NCBI GenBank assembly: GCA_902762505.1
Contig: CACWOQ010000005.1
Location: forward strand, 1-59,629
From: an uncultured Ruminococcus sp.
GTDB lineage: Bacteria > Bacillota > Clostridia > Oscillospirales > CAG-272
Direction of reading: 5' to 3'
DNA: 59,629 nt
The position numbers and the translations under genes are program-made. Each line of letters begins with the position of its first letter. The stretch's first letter is position 1. The notes under the pieces are model-generated. The model was not told where the DNA came from, ran no database searches, and was given only the letters and a program-made list of their open reading frames with translations. Below, piece after piece: positions 26,444-34,539 of the stretch.

Positions 26444-26711
26444 GTCATCCTGAGCGCAGCGAAGGATCTCCTTCGATCACCGCTGCACAACGAATCAGCC
26501 CGCCGCGCGATCCGCGTTCCGGTGCTGCCCCCCCACAGCCCGGAACGCGATGATCCGGCGGAGCCGGATCATAAATCCTCTGACGTTCGCCCCCGCGCCC
26601 CATCAACTTACAGGGTTGATGGAGGGGGTAAGAGGGGGTCAGGGGGAGTTTTGAGGGGTGGGGCTCCCCTGGCGATGAAGCCGCAGAGCACGTACGGTCG
26701 AGCCGCCGCGT
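26444..26711. repeat. Structured intergenic repeat, copy 2
   Basis: Direct repeat of 26124-26440 in the same orientation. All the hairpins are conserved, including ATGATCCGGC/GCCGGATCAT at 26550-26572 with loop GGA instead of AGA. The segment between this hairpin and GCGCCCCATCAAC is replaced by unrelated short sequence. A degenerate start of a further copy is visible at about 26100-26114. Together the copies fill the gap between the SpoIIQ-like gene and the surface protein. Confidence 0.8.
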
Positions 26712-26724
26712 TTTTCCGCTTCGC

Positions 26725-26759
26725 AAAAAAACAGCGCGCCTTTCGGTGCGCCGTTTTTT
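26725..26759 (-). terminator. Terminator of the surface propeller protein gene
   Basis: On the minus strand CGGCGCACC-GAAA-GGCGCGCTG (one mismatch, one wobble) followed by seven Ts. A-tract on the other side could serve plus-strand transcripts too. Confidence 0.8.
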
Positions 26760-26768
26760 CAATTCAGC

Positions 26769-28610
26769 TTATTTCTTTTTCTTGGCTTTTACAATGATGA
26801 GCACGACAGCCGCGCAAACTACGACGGCAGCTGCGATGATGCCTATGATAAGACCTGCGTTCGGACCGTCTTTGGTGGTCTTTGCGGGATCCTTTTCGGT
26901 ATCGGCGGGCTTGTCGGTAGTTGTGGGTTCCGTAGCCTCAGGCTCGGTGCCGGTCTGCTCTTCGGTGTTCGTCTTTTCCTCTTCGGTCGTCTGCGGCTCG
27001 GTATCGGGAATATTCTCGGCTTCCTTGAAGGATACGGACTTGAAGTAGAATACCTGATCCTCATCGTCGGTGATGCTCGGGTCAAGGCGGAGCGATCTGA
27101 TCTCGCCGCCCCAGTTGCCGTTGTCATCCTCGGTCATGTCGATCTCAAGATCCGTAAAGTTTTCGGCTGCTTCCATGTAGTAGGGGAGATGGTTCTGAGC
27201 TATTTCTCTTGCATCCTTGGAGGTGAAGAATATTTCACCGTTTGTATCTTCGCAGGCGGTCTTGTAATTGAGAACGAGTATCGGGAATTTGTCGCCGTCA
27301 AACCACGCTTCCTTCTTCATCGGAAGTGAGAAGTACGGGTCGGAGCCGGTGACGGTTACTTTAAGACATGCGTTCTCTTCGTCATATTCAAGCTCGCAGT
27401 CGTTGCCGTTGCTGAGCTTTGCTACGGTGTTGGGATTTGAGAAATCGAGAAGCGTGAACGATCCTTCGGGTTCGGGAGTCGGTTCAGCGGTGGTCTCGTC
27501 GGGTTTTACGACGGGATCGACCTTGACGGTCTCAAGCTCGCGCGGGTCACGGGTGAGGTTGAGAGCGGTGGTACGGAGTACGGTACCGGGGATGCCGGAG
27601 GTGCCGTCACCGTGGTCGCCTATGTACAGGCAGTCGCCGCCGTAGCAGCAGCCGGACAGCGAATTGATCTGATCCTCGTATACGAGGTCTGCTACGAATG
27701 AAAGGTCGGATTTGTTGAGTACGACGACCTTGGAATCCGCGTCGTTATAAGTGGAGACGAACAGATAGTCACCGGCGGTGCAGATGCCGTAAGCCTGCGG
27801 GATCTCGACCTGCTCAAGTATGCTCTTGCCGTCTTTATCTATTTTGATAACGTGGCTGCCCTTGGAATAGCTGCTTCCGTCCTGCTTGTAGCAGAGGTAC
27901 AGATAACCGTCAACATCTACGGCTATATAACCGGGGTCGGACTGCTGACCGGTCAGCGAGTTGTAATCGACAACGCCGTTGACTCCGAAGCCTTCATAAA
28001 GCTTCATGTTGTTGATATCGGTCACGTCGTAGCAGCGGATGGTGTCCTTTTCGTAGCCGGTGACTACGTAAAGAAGGATCCTGTCGTCGATCTTGACGCT
28101 GCAAACGCCGTTGACGCCGACTCTCTCCGTGTCAAGGTCTTCGGTAAGTACCGCAAGCTCCGTCATGAAGCCGTCCTCGTCGGGCGTGGTGTCGACGCAA
28201 GCGATCGAGATGTAGGAGGTATGCGGAACGTCATGCGTGATACCTACGAACAGGTAACCTCTGCAGTCTACCGCGAGTCCCTTCGGGTAGTTGTTGTCGG
28301 CGGTGACGCCGGGGTATTCGTCGTTTTCGACCTCGGGCGCGTATTCGGCTACGTGCTCACCCGTCGCGGTGTCGATCTTCGTTACGTGACGGTAGTTCTG
28401 CAGGAATCCGCCGTATACGTATTTTCCGTCGGGAGAAGCGGTGAAGCCTCTCATCTGGAAGCCGTTGTTTTCTTCAAAGCCGTCGAGGTCTACAAGGACT
28501 CCGACAGCGGCGTCTTTGAAAACGTCGTCGTTCTGACCCGCAAAAGCGGGAACCGCGGCTGCGCATATCATGATAACGCATACGAGCGCGGCGATAATCT
28601 TTTTCATCAT
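26769..28610 (-). CDS. Cell-surface beta-propeller protein with C-terminal membrane anchor
   Basis: 613 residues. Signal peptide with AFA cleavage region near residue 24; about 350 residues of NHL/propeller-like repeats (GFTASPDGKYVYGG, KGLAVDCRGYLFVG, YIAVDVDGYLYLCYK); then a beta-sandwich-like domain (LLDFSNPNTVAKLSNGND, 385-530); a Thr/Glu/Pro linker; a transmembrane helix and a KAKKKK tail. The layout indicates a protein tethered to the cytoplasmic membrane and exposed through the wall. Ligand unknown, possibly a carbohydrate. ATGATG start with GGAGG just upstream. Lower third-position GC than neighbours may reflect high expression. Confidence 0.82.
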   Translation of the reverse strand: MMKKIIAALVCVIMICAAAVPAFAGQNDDVFKDAAVGVLVDLDGFEENNGFQMRGFTASPDGKYVYGGFLQNYRHVTKIDTATGEHVAEYAPEVENDEYPGVTADNNYPKGLAVDCRGYLFVGITHDVPHTSYISIACVDTTPDEDGFMTELAVLTEDLDTERVGVNGVCSVKIDDRILLYVVTGYEKDTIRCYDVTDINNMKLYEGFGVNGVVDYNSLTGQQSDPGYIAVDVDGYLYLCYKQDGSSYSKGSHVIKIDKDGKSILEQVEIPQAYGICTAGDYLFVSTYNDADSKVVVLNKSDLSFVADLVYEDQINSLSGCCYGGDCLYIGDHGDGTSGIPGTVLRTTALNLTRDPRELETVKVDPVVKPDETTAEPTPEPEGSFTLLDFSNPNTVAKLSNGNDCELEYDEENACLKVTVTGSDPYFSLPMKKEAWFDGDKFPILVLNYKTACEDTNGEIFFTSKDAREIAQNHLPYYMEAAENFTDLEIDMTEDDNGNWGGEIRSLRLDPSITDDEDQVFYFKSVSFKEAENIPDTEPQTTEEEKTNTEEQTGTEPEATEPTTTDKPADTEKDPAKTTKDGPNAGLIIGIIAAAVVVCAAVVLIIVKAKKKK

Positions 28611-28642
28611 TTTTCCTCCAAAAATTTTATTAGGGTCGCCAT

Positions 28643-28671
28643 ATTATATCATCAACCGTCGGAATTGTCAA
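28643..28671 (-). promoter_or_regulatory. Consensus promoter of the surface propeller protein
   Basis: TTGACA (complement of 28666-28671), 17 bp, TATAAT (complement of 28643-28648): a perfect sigma-A consensus, consistent with strong expression. Confidence 0.85.
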
Positions 28672-28688
28672 TACGAAAACGAGATTTT

Positions 28689-30056
28689 TTATTTTCCGAC
28701 GCAGAACTTGCTGAATATTTCGCCCACTATATCGTCGTTCACTTCTCTTCCGTCAAGCTCCGACAGAGCCGAAAGAGCGTCTTCCAGATCGAGGCACGCG
28801 ATATCCTGAGTCTGCCCGGAATCAAGTGCGGACAGCGCCGACGACAGCGACGTGATGAATCTGCCGATCTGCGAATACTGTCTTTCATTCACGATATGCG
28901 GCGCGGCGTAATCTATTCCGCCTTCAAGGAACAATCGCCCGATGAGTCTGCCGAGCTCTTCCTTTCCCTCTCCGGTCTTCGCGCTGATGTGCACGGTATG
29001 CTCAAACAAGCCGTCATATCCGAAAACGACCGGTACGTCGGATTTGTTCACCACGGCGACGACCGGCGTTTTCAGAGTTTTCAGCTTCTGTATGAGTGAA
29101 AGCTCATCTTCTTCCGGCTCGCGGCTGCCGTCGAACACGGCGAGCACGAGTCCGGCTTCCTCGATCGCACCGCGCGCCAGATCCACGCCTATGCGTTCCA
29201 CCTCGTCCGAGGTATTCCGTATTCCGGCTGTGTCCGAAAGCTGCAGCCTTACGTCGCCGAGCACGGCGGCTCCGGTGACGATATCCCTCGTCGTACCGGG
29301 GATCTCCGTCACTATCGCGGTCTGCTTGCCGGTCAACAGGTTCAGAAGCGACGATTTGCCGACGTTCGGCGCGCCGCAGATCACCGTATCCACTCCGTTT
29401 TTGACGACCGTCGCGCGTCCGTAGCTGTCTTTCAGCTTTCGCGCCTCGCAAAGCAGCGCGGCGACCCTTTCCCGCAGCTCGTCCGCTGTCACGTCAGTCA
29501 TATCCTCGTCGGGGTAATCTATATACGCGTAAGTCTGCGCTATCAGATGGCGCAGCTCGTTATACATTTTCTCCGCGGCGCCGGAGAGCAAGCCTCTGTT
29601 GTTCGCGCCGGCGAGGCGCAGGGCTCCGAACGAATCGGCGTCAATGACGTCCATTATCGCCTCCGCCTCAGTGAGCTTCAGCTTTCCGTTGACAAAAGCT
29701 CTCTTCGTGAATTCCCCGCCCTCCGCCGGGCACGCCCCGGCGTCGTACAGAGCTTTCAGCAAAAGCGAGCTGACGAGCACGCCGCCGTGGCAGCAAAGCT
29801 CCGCCATATCCTCGCCCGTATATGAGACCGGCGCGCGGTACAGCGTAAGCATCCCGTCGTCGATTATTTCGCCGTCGCAAACGAAATATCCGTAATAAGC
29901 GTGTGCCGGGGAGAGCTGATCGACGGGTTTTCCGTTTTTCGGGCGGAACACCGCCGAGGCGATCCCGACCGAATCATCCCCGGTCATTCTGATCATCGCT
30001 ATGGCGCCTCTGCCGTACGGCGTTGAAAGCGCGGCGACGGTCCTGTCAAAAATCAT
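28689..30056 (-). CDS. mnmE: tRNA uridine-5-carboxymethylaminomethyl(34) GTPase MnmE
   Basis: 455 residues from MIFDRTVAALSTPYGRGAIA; the start is 2 bases after the sulfatase stop. N-terminal formyl-THF-binding domain, helical domain, and inserted G domain with GAPNVGKSSLLN (G1), TTRDIV (G2), DTAGIR (G3) and NKSD (G4). The C-terminus FCVGK carries the conserved catalytic Cys motif. Modifies the wobble uridine of tRNAs together with MnmG, which is not in this window. Placement in a sulfatase operon rather than beside yidC/jag or mnmG is unusual. Confidence 0.95.
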   Translation of the reverse strand: MIFDRTVAALSTPYGRGAIAMIRMTGDDSVGIASAVFRPKNGKPVDQLSPAHAYYGYFVCDGEIIDDGMLTLYRAPVSYTGEDMAELCCHGGVLVSSLLLKALYDAGACPAEGGEFTKRAFVNGKLKLTEAEAIMDVIDADSFGALRLAGANNRGLLSGAAEKMYNELRHLIAQTYAYIDYPDEDMTDVTADELRERVAALLCEARKLKDSYGRATVVKNGVDTVICGAPNVGKSSLLNLLTGKQTAIVTEIPGTTRDIVTGAAVLGDVRLQLSDTAGIRNTSDEVERIGVDLARGAIEEAGLVLAVFDGSREPEEDELSLIQKLKTLKTPVVAVVNKSDVPVVFGYDGLFEHTVHISAKTGEGKEELGRLIGRLFLEGGIDYAAPHIVNERQYSQIGRFITSLSSALSALDSGQTQDIACLDLEDALSALSELDGREVNDDIVGEIFSKFCVGK

Positions 30057-30058
30057 AT

Positions 30059-31408
30059 TCAAGCCTTTCTGCCGTTGTAAAGCGTATCGCGCAGCCACGG
30101 CGAGCGCATGGTGTAGTCGTCTGCGTCCGTCAGCTCCTTCACCATGTCGCGTCTGAGCTTCAAAAGAAGCTCCGAGCACGACGGATCGTCCACGCGGTTG
30201 CAAAGCTCCGCCGGGTCGCCGTCGAGAAGATAAAGCTCGTCCTTATCCGAACAGTTCCAGACGTATTTAACGCGCCCGTCCGTTATCATCCTCTGCGTAT
30301 AAAGCCCGAACTGCTGTCCGTTATAAGTGGACAGCGCGTATTTTCTTGTTTTTTCGGGTCTGCTCCCCGTCAGATACGGATACAGGCTTTCGCCTTCAAG
30401 TCCGTCCGGCTTCGGCAGGCCGCATATATCGAGCAGCGTCGGTACGATATCGAGCGCGTTTATCACGGGATCGTTAACCGTGCGGCGTGCGCCTCCCGGC
30501 ATTTTTATTATAAGCGGAACGCGTGCGACGGATTCGTACATGACGTAATGCTTGTCGAGCATCCTGCGCTCGCCGCACATATCGCCGTGATCCGACGTAT
30601 ATATCACGACCGTGTTCTCCGAACGACCCGTACGGTCAAGATACGAAAGCATCCTGCCTATCGCGTCGTCCGTCTGGGTGATCATGCCGTAGTACAGGCT
30701 GACGGTGCGGCGGAATTTTTCATCCGGTGTATCGGCGTTATTCCAGTTCAGCACCATCTGCCGCTGCATAAACGGCTTGCCCAACAGATCGTCGTCAAAT
30801 GCGTCCCACAGAGGCGCGTCCGGGTACATGGAGGCAAACGGCTCGCTCGGGCGGCAGGGCAGATGCGGAGCCTGAAAATTCACTCTGATCTGAAACGGTT
30901 CGCCGCCGTATTTTTCCATCAGCCCGATCGCCGCGTCCGCGGCGCGGTGAGTTTCGCTCTGTTCGTACGGCAGATCGCACGGATCGCCGAAGAAGCCGTT
31001 TTCATACTTCGTCGTATCTCTGACGCCGAGCGCCGCCGTCGGGATATAGTCGTCATATCCGAACGACGTGGCGGGACTGTCGGACACGTGCCACGCGCCA
31101 ACGTAACCGCATTTATATCCCGCGGCTGACAGGTCGCGCGACCACGAGTAGTTATCCTCACCGAACGGTATCGACGGGATGCCCTGATCGTAATTGTACA
31201 GCGTTCCGACGTGCTCCGGGCGTTTGCCGCACACCATGCTTCTACGTGCCGGCACGCAGATAGGGTTCGGAGTATAGGCGAGCGAAAAATCGACGCCCTC
31301 CGAGGCGAGTCTGTCGATATTCGGCGTTTTCACGGGATAACGCCCGGTATAGCCGAGGCAGTCCCGTCTTTGCTGATCCGAGCAGATGAAAAGTATATTG
31401 TATTTCAT
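30059..31408 (-). CDS. Sulfatase, Cys-type formylglycine active site
   Basis: 449 residues. Metal-site start LFICSDQQRRD, then the maturation motif C-x-P-x-R as CVPARRSMVCGKRPE at residues 51-65; the Cys must be converted to formylglycine by an anaerobic sulfatase-maturating radical SAM enzyme, which is not in the window. Further ligands in YTSDHGDMCGE near residue 265. No signal peptide, so cytosolic, fitting desulfation of imported oligosaccharides. Overlaps the EEP gene by 4 bases. Phosphonate monoester hydrolase activity is an alternative. Confidence 0.88.
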   Translation of the reverse strand: MKYNILFICSDQQRRDCLGYTGRYPVKTPNIDRLASEGVDFSLAYTPNPICVPARRSMVCGKRPEHVGTLYNYDQGIPSIPFGEDNYSWSRDLSAAGYKCGYVGAWHVSDSPATSFGYDDYIPTAALGVRDTTKYENGFFGDPCDLPYEQSETHRAADAAIGLMEKYGGEPFQIRVNFQAPHLPCRPSEPFASMYPDAPLWDAFDDDLLGKPFMQRQMVLNWNNADTPDEKFRRTVSLYYGMITQTDDAIGRMLSYLDRTGRSENTVVIYTSDHGDMCGERRMLDKHYVMYESVARVPLIIKMPGGARRTVNDPVINALDIVPTLLDICGLPKPDGLEGESLYPYLTGSRPEKTRKYALSTYNGQQFGLYTQRMITDGRVKYVWNCSDKDELYLLDGDPAELCNRVDDPSCSELLLKLRRDMVKELTDADDYTMRSPWLRDTLYNGRKA

Positions 31409-32094
31409 TCGAAATCTATCTCACACATGAGCATATTGTGATCGGAGATCAGCTCCGTCGTCGCGTCGACCGTGCGTACGCTGCGGGCGCTGACGCCGCG
31501 GCAAAGCACGTTGTCTATACAGACGTCAGCGTACGTGTGAAGATCGCGGTTTGCAAGCGTGACGCCGGACACGTGCGCGGCTATGACGGACGGCGACGTG
31601 TTGAAATCGCCGCAGCAGCAGAAAGCTCCGGGGTAAGCGGAAAGGATACCGTCAAGGCATGACATCGTGTCGAGATTGGCTTCCTCGCTCTCGCAGGACA
31701 GGTGTGTGTTGAAGACGGTGAGCGGGCTGCCGTTCACGTTTATAACGGCGTAGCCGCATGACGTTCCCTGCTTTGCGACTTTTACGTTGTAATTTATCGT
31801 TTTGCGCTTTATTATCGGATAACGGCTCAGTATCGCCGTGCCGTACGTTCCGCCCTGGAACGGTCTTATCGCTATGAAATGACGGTATCTGTAACCGGCG
31901 GCTCTGCCGATCAGCGCCGCCATGTCGACGCCGAGAGAACGCGAGCAGCCGCGGTCCACCTCCTGCAGCGCGATAACGTCCGCTCCGGCTTTTTTTATGA
32001 CGCCGGCGACGGCGTAAAGGTCCTTTTCGTCGTATCTGCCGAACATCTTCGAGCAGGCGCCGATATTGAACGACGCAAGTGTTATGCTGTTCAT
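31405..32094 (-). CDS. Endonuclease/exonuclease/phosphatase family protein (cytosolic)
   Basis: 229 residues from MNSITLASFNIG at 32094, overlapping the preceding stop as ATGA with GGAGA upstream. Catalytic motifs of the EEP fold: ALQEVDRG (Glu), FNTHLSCE (His), GDFNTS (Asp, Asn) and SDHNML (Asp, His). It lacks a signal peptide. A secreted lipoprotein paralogue with the same motifs lies at 42351-43280. Substrate could be a phosphodiester, nucleic acid or sugar phosphate. Confidence 0.87.
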   Translation of the reverse strand: MNSITLASFNIGACSKMFGRYDEKDLYAVAGVIKKAGADVIALQEVDRGCSRSLGVDMAALIGRAAGYRYRHFIAIRPFQGGTYGTAILSRYPIIKRKTINYNVKVAKQGTSCGYAVINVNGSPLTVFNTHLSCESEEANLDTMSCLDGILSAYPGAFCCCGDFNTSPSVIAAHVSGVTLANRDLHTYADVCIDNVLCRGVSARSVRTVDATTELISDHNMLMCEIDFE

Positions 32095-32783
32095 TTTCTG
32101 TGTTTCTCCGCTGATTTGTTTATATCCTCCACGGCGCATTCGACCGTGTAGTCGTTTCTGCACTGGCTCGAAAACAGCACGCCGTTTTCGCCGTAGATAT
32201 TCAGATCGTAATATTTTACCGTGACTTTTCTTTTCCCTATCGTGTAGATACGCTGCGCGCGGTCGATCGAGGCGCGCACTATGTCTTTATACTTAATTTC
32301 TTTGTACTCGTCGTCAACGCCCTCTTCGACAAGACGGACCGTACGCGACGCGGTGAACACCGAATCCTCCGTGAAATACATCCGGCATCTCTCGTATCTG
32401 TCCGTACGGTATACGCCCTCTTTGTCGCGGCGGATATACGGCGTGTCGTAATAGACGTAAAACTGCATCAGAAGCGGGTTTATATACGGCAGCTCGCGTC
32501 CGTACAGATCGAGGTCGAAATAAGCCTTTTCGTCAAATCCCGCAAGCTCGCGCTCTATGTCCTCGTCGATATCGCGTTCGCTCGAACGGCGCATACGCTC
32601 TCTGAAAAACATGAAGCATCCCGTGCCGAGCACGGCGAGAAACACGATCGGTATATATGAAATGTTGTCCTCGTCCACGGGCCAGATATAAAACAGCACG
32701 AAGGCGGCGATTATCAGCACGAAGCCCGTGTACATGACAAGCTTTTTGTTTTCGAAATATCTTCTGTTTTTATCGTAATACAT
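32091..32783 (-). CDS. Membrane protein of unknown function, two helices
   Basis: 230 residues from MYYDKNRRYFENKK with GAGAGAA upstream. Two adjacent transmembrane helices near residues 16-50, then a soluble domain of about 160 residues rich in Tyr, Asp and Arg with a YEEIKYKDIVRASID-like strand pattern reminiscent of YcxB/PH-like domains. First gene of the EEP-sulfatase-mnmE operon. I do not recognise it. Confidence 0.65.
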   Translation of the reverse strand: MYYDKNRRYFENKKLVMYTGFVLIIAAFVLFYIWPVDEDNISYIPIVFLAVLGTGCFMFFRERMRRSSERDIDEDIERELAGFDEKAYFDLDLYGRELPYINPLLMQFYVYYDTPYIRRDKEGVYRTDRYERCRMYFTEDSVFTASRTVRLVEEGVDDEYKEIKYKDIVRASIDRAQRIYTIGKRKVTVKYYDLNIYGENGVLFSSQCRNDYTVECAVEDINKSAEKHRK

Positions 32784-32813
32784 AAGCGTTCTCTCTTTTT
32801 CCGTGTATACGTC

Positions 32814-32842
32814 ATTATACAACAACGGTCACGCGCTGACAA
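32814..32842 (-). promoter_or_regulatory. Promoter of the EEP-sulfatase-mnmE operon
   Basis: TTGTCA (complement of 32837-32842), 17 bp, TATAAT (complement of 32814-32819). Confidence 0.75.
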
Positions 32843-32927
32843 CGCAAAAAAGTGTTATAAATGTAAAAAAATTTTCAAAACCCGGAGCATAAGCGACGGG
32901 AATGTTCCGTTATACCGGAAAAGTCGC

Positions 32928-32956
32928 TTGACAGAGGCTTTGTTTTTTGATATGAT
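32928..32956 (+). promoter_or_regulatory. Promoter of the CD3324 leader transcript
   Basis: TTGACA at 32928-32933 and TATGAT at 32951-32956 with a 17-bp spacer, roughly 200 bases before the CD3324-family start. Confidence 0.78.
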
Positions 32957-33016
32957 ACAGTTACGGGGCAGGACTCACCGGCCGTCCCGAATCCGGAAAG
33001 AAAGGAGTTGATAGGT

Positions 33017-33049
33017 GTGATTATGAACAATGAGGTGATCCCCGTATAA
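33017..33049 (+). CDS. Candidate leader peptide (10 residues)
   Basis: A GTG start 10 bases after AAAGGAG encodes MIMNNEVIPV and stops with TAA; an internal ATG could start the same frame. Its last codons (ATC CCC GTA TAA) are exactly the 5' arm of the first hairpin of the leader, so a ribosome at the stop would block that hairpin. Too short to call from content alone; called on ribosome binding site, position and hairpin overlap. Confidence 0.4.
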   Translation: MIMNNEVIPV

Positions 33050-33121
33050 CTCCGGGCTGAGCCTTTCGGTAATACGGGGGCTCCGCACGCCGTAAAACAG
33101 CGCGGCGTGCGGGGTTTGTTT
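33040..33121 (+). promoter_or_regulatory. Tandem hairpins of the CD3324 leader (possible attenuator)
   Basis: Hairpin 1: CCCCGTAT (33040-33047) with ATACGGGG (33072-33079). Hairpin 2: CTCCGCACGCCG (33081-33092) with CGGCGTGCGGGG (33103-33114), 12 bp with one wobble, followed by TTTGTTT, which looks like an intrinsic terminator 40 bases before the structural gene. Confidence 0.6.
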
Positions 33122-33160
33122 ATCGTATGCCCCGGGCAGCGGGGTCGGGAAAGGTGTGAC

Positions 33161-33439
33161 ATGAGATACAGAAACGCAAGAGAGCTTCTGCCTGCCGAGC
33201 TGCTCTCACGGATCCAGAAATATTGCGAAGGGTGCCTTATTTATATCCCCAAGCGCGGAAAAAAGGCCGCGTGGGGAAAAAGCAACGGCGCGCGCGGCAG
33301 ATACGACGAGCGCAACCGGCAGATCTGCAAGATGCACGTCTCCGGCACTCCGGTAAAAGAGCTTTCGCAAATGTACTGGCTTTCGGAGGACAGCATAAGA
33401 AAGATCATAAGGCGGAGGAAGCCGAAATCTCCGAAATGA
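33161..33439 (+). CDS. CD3324 family protein (Mor-like HTH regulator)
   Basis: 92 residues from MRYRNARELLPAELLSRIQ with AAAGGTG upstream; the longer frame through the leader hairpins is rejected. It has the family pattern NA..LLP.EL...IQKY..G..IYIPK, then RYDERNRQICKMHVSG and a helix-turn-helix (VKELSQMYWLSEDSIRKII). This is the small CD3324 family related to the Mor transcription activator, common in Clostridia; targets unknown. The structured leader suggests its expression is attenuated. Confidence 0.85.
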   Translation: MRYRNARELLPAELLSRIQKYCEGCLIYIPKRGKKAAWGKSNGARGRYDERNRQICKMHVSGTPVKELSQMYWLSEDSIRKIIRRRKPKSPK

Positions 33440-33445
33440 AAGAGC

Positions 33446-33476
33446 AAACCGCAAGGGACGGACCCGGGCGGTTTTT
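33446..33476 (+). terminator. Terminator after the CD3324 gene
   Basis: AAACCGC (33446-33452) pairs with GCGGTTT (33468-33474), inner GGG/CCC, followed by Ts. An overlapping alternative stem ACCCGGGCGG/CCGCCCGGGT extends to about 33495. Confidence 0.6.
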
Positions 33477-33493
33477 CTCATCCTCCGCCCGGG

Positions 33494-33522
33494 TTGAAAT
33501 ATTCACATTTCCGCTTTATAAT
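33494..33522 (+). promoter_or_regulatory. Promoter of the sirtuin gene
   Basis: TTGAAA at 33494-33499, 17 bp, TATAAT at 33517-33522; the gene start with GGAGG follows 33 bases later. Confidence 0.75.
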
Positions 33523-33554
33523 AAACTGCGGAAAAACGGGATCCGGAGGTAAAA

Positions 33555-34538
33555 ATGAAGATAAACGATCACCGTGAAAACGGATACGCCGAAACGATAC
33601 GTAAAGGTATCGACGCGGTACGCTCATTCAGAGGCGGACTGTCGTACGGTCGGGGCGCGGCGGAGGAAAACGTGAAACGGCTGAAAGCGGCTCTGCGTGA
33701 GGCTGACGCGGTCGTCATCGGCGCGGGAGCCGGGCTTTCGACCTCGGCGGGGTTCACCTACTCCGGCGAGCGGTTCGACAGATACTTTTACGATTTCCGT
33801 GACAGATACGGCATAACCGATATGTATTCCGGAGGCTTCTATCCGTTTCCAGACGCGGAAACGACGTGGGCATGGTGGGCGAGACACATATATTTCAACC
33901 GTTACGTCAAGTCACCGAAGCCCGTATACGAGGATCTTCTGTCCGTCGTTTCAGATAAAGAATATTTCGTCATAACCACAAACGTGGACCACCGTTTTCA
34001 GCTTGCCGGATTTGACAAAAAACGGCTTTTCTACACTCAGGGCGACTACGGTCTGTTCCAGCGCAGGGGCGGAGGCGACGGGAAAACGTACGACAATGCG
34101 GAATGGGTCGCGGAAGCGATGGAGGCCGAACGCTTCATAAAGGATGAAAACGGATATTTCACCACTCCGAAGGACCGGCTGCTCAATATGCGCCTGCCGT
34201 CGCGTCTGATACCGAAGACGCCGGACGGATATGACGTTTCGATGAATCTCCGCTCCGACGATACCTTCGTCGAGGACGACGGCTGGCGCCGCGCGTCGGA
34301 GAATTACGCTTCATTCCTTCACCGCCACGCGGGCGAAAGAGTGCTTTTCCTCGAACTCGGCGTCGGATCCAACACGCCCGTGATCATAAAATATCCGTTC
34401 TGGGCGATGGCCGCGGAAAACAAAAACGCGGTATACGCCTGTCTGAATATGAACGAGACGTGCTGCCCGGTACAGATCTTTGACAGATCCGTCTGTATAG
34501 ACGGCGACGCCGGAGAAATACTGAAAAAGCTCAAATGA
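33555..34538 (+). CDS. SIR2 family protein, class M (SirTM)-like, without zinc cysteines
   Basis: 327 residues. NAD-binding start VIGAGAGLSTSAGFTYSGER (residues 54-73), DMYSGGFYPFPD, and the class M active site: Asn143 in TTNVDHRFQ, Gln162 in YTQGDYGLFQ (where ordinary sirtuins have the catalytic His) and Arg233 in MNLRSDDTF. Class M sirtuins ADP-ribosylate lipoylated GcvH-like proteins and are usually linked to a macrodomain. In those proteins four cysteines bind zinc between the Gln and Arg blocks; here that region (169-224) has RRGGGDG and TPDGY and no Cys. Length is normal. No GcvH-L or LplA2 gene in the window; a zinc-type macrodomain gene lies 4 kb away. Confidence 0.85.
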   Translation: MKINDHRENGYAETIRKGIDAVRSFRGGLSYGRGAAEENVKRLKAALREADAVVIGAGAGLSTSAGFTYSGERFDRYFYDFRDRYGITDMYSGGFYPFPDAETTWAWWARHIYFNRYVKSPKPVYEDLLSVVSDKEYFVITTNVDHRFQLAGFDKKRLFYTQGDYGLFQRRGGGDGKTYDNAEWVAEAMEAERFIKDENGYFTTPKDRLLNMRLPSRLIPKTPDGYDVSMNLRSDDTFVEDDGWRRASENYASFLHRHAGERVLFLELGVGSNTPVIIKYPFWAMAAENKNAVYACLNMNETCCPVQIFDRSVCIDGDAGEILKKLK

Positions 34539-34539
34539 T

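Noticed and set aside
26124..26711. CRISPR array or insertion sequence
   Set aside because: Only two long copies, no short regular repeats with unique spacers, no transposase frame and no terminal inverted repeats.
27852..29099. 415-residue plus-strand frame
   Set aside because: Antisense to the surface propeller protein and mnmE; Val/Arg-rich shadow with no ribosome binding site.
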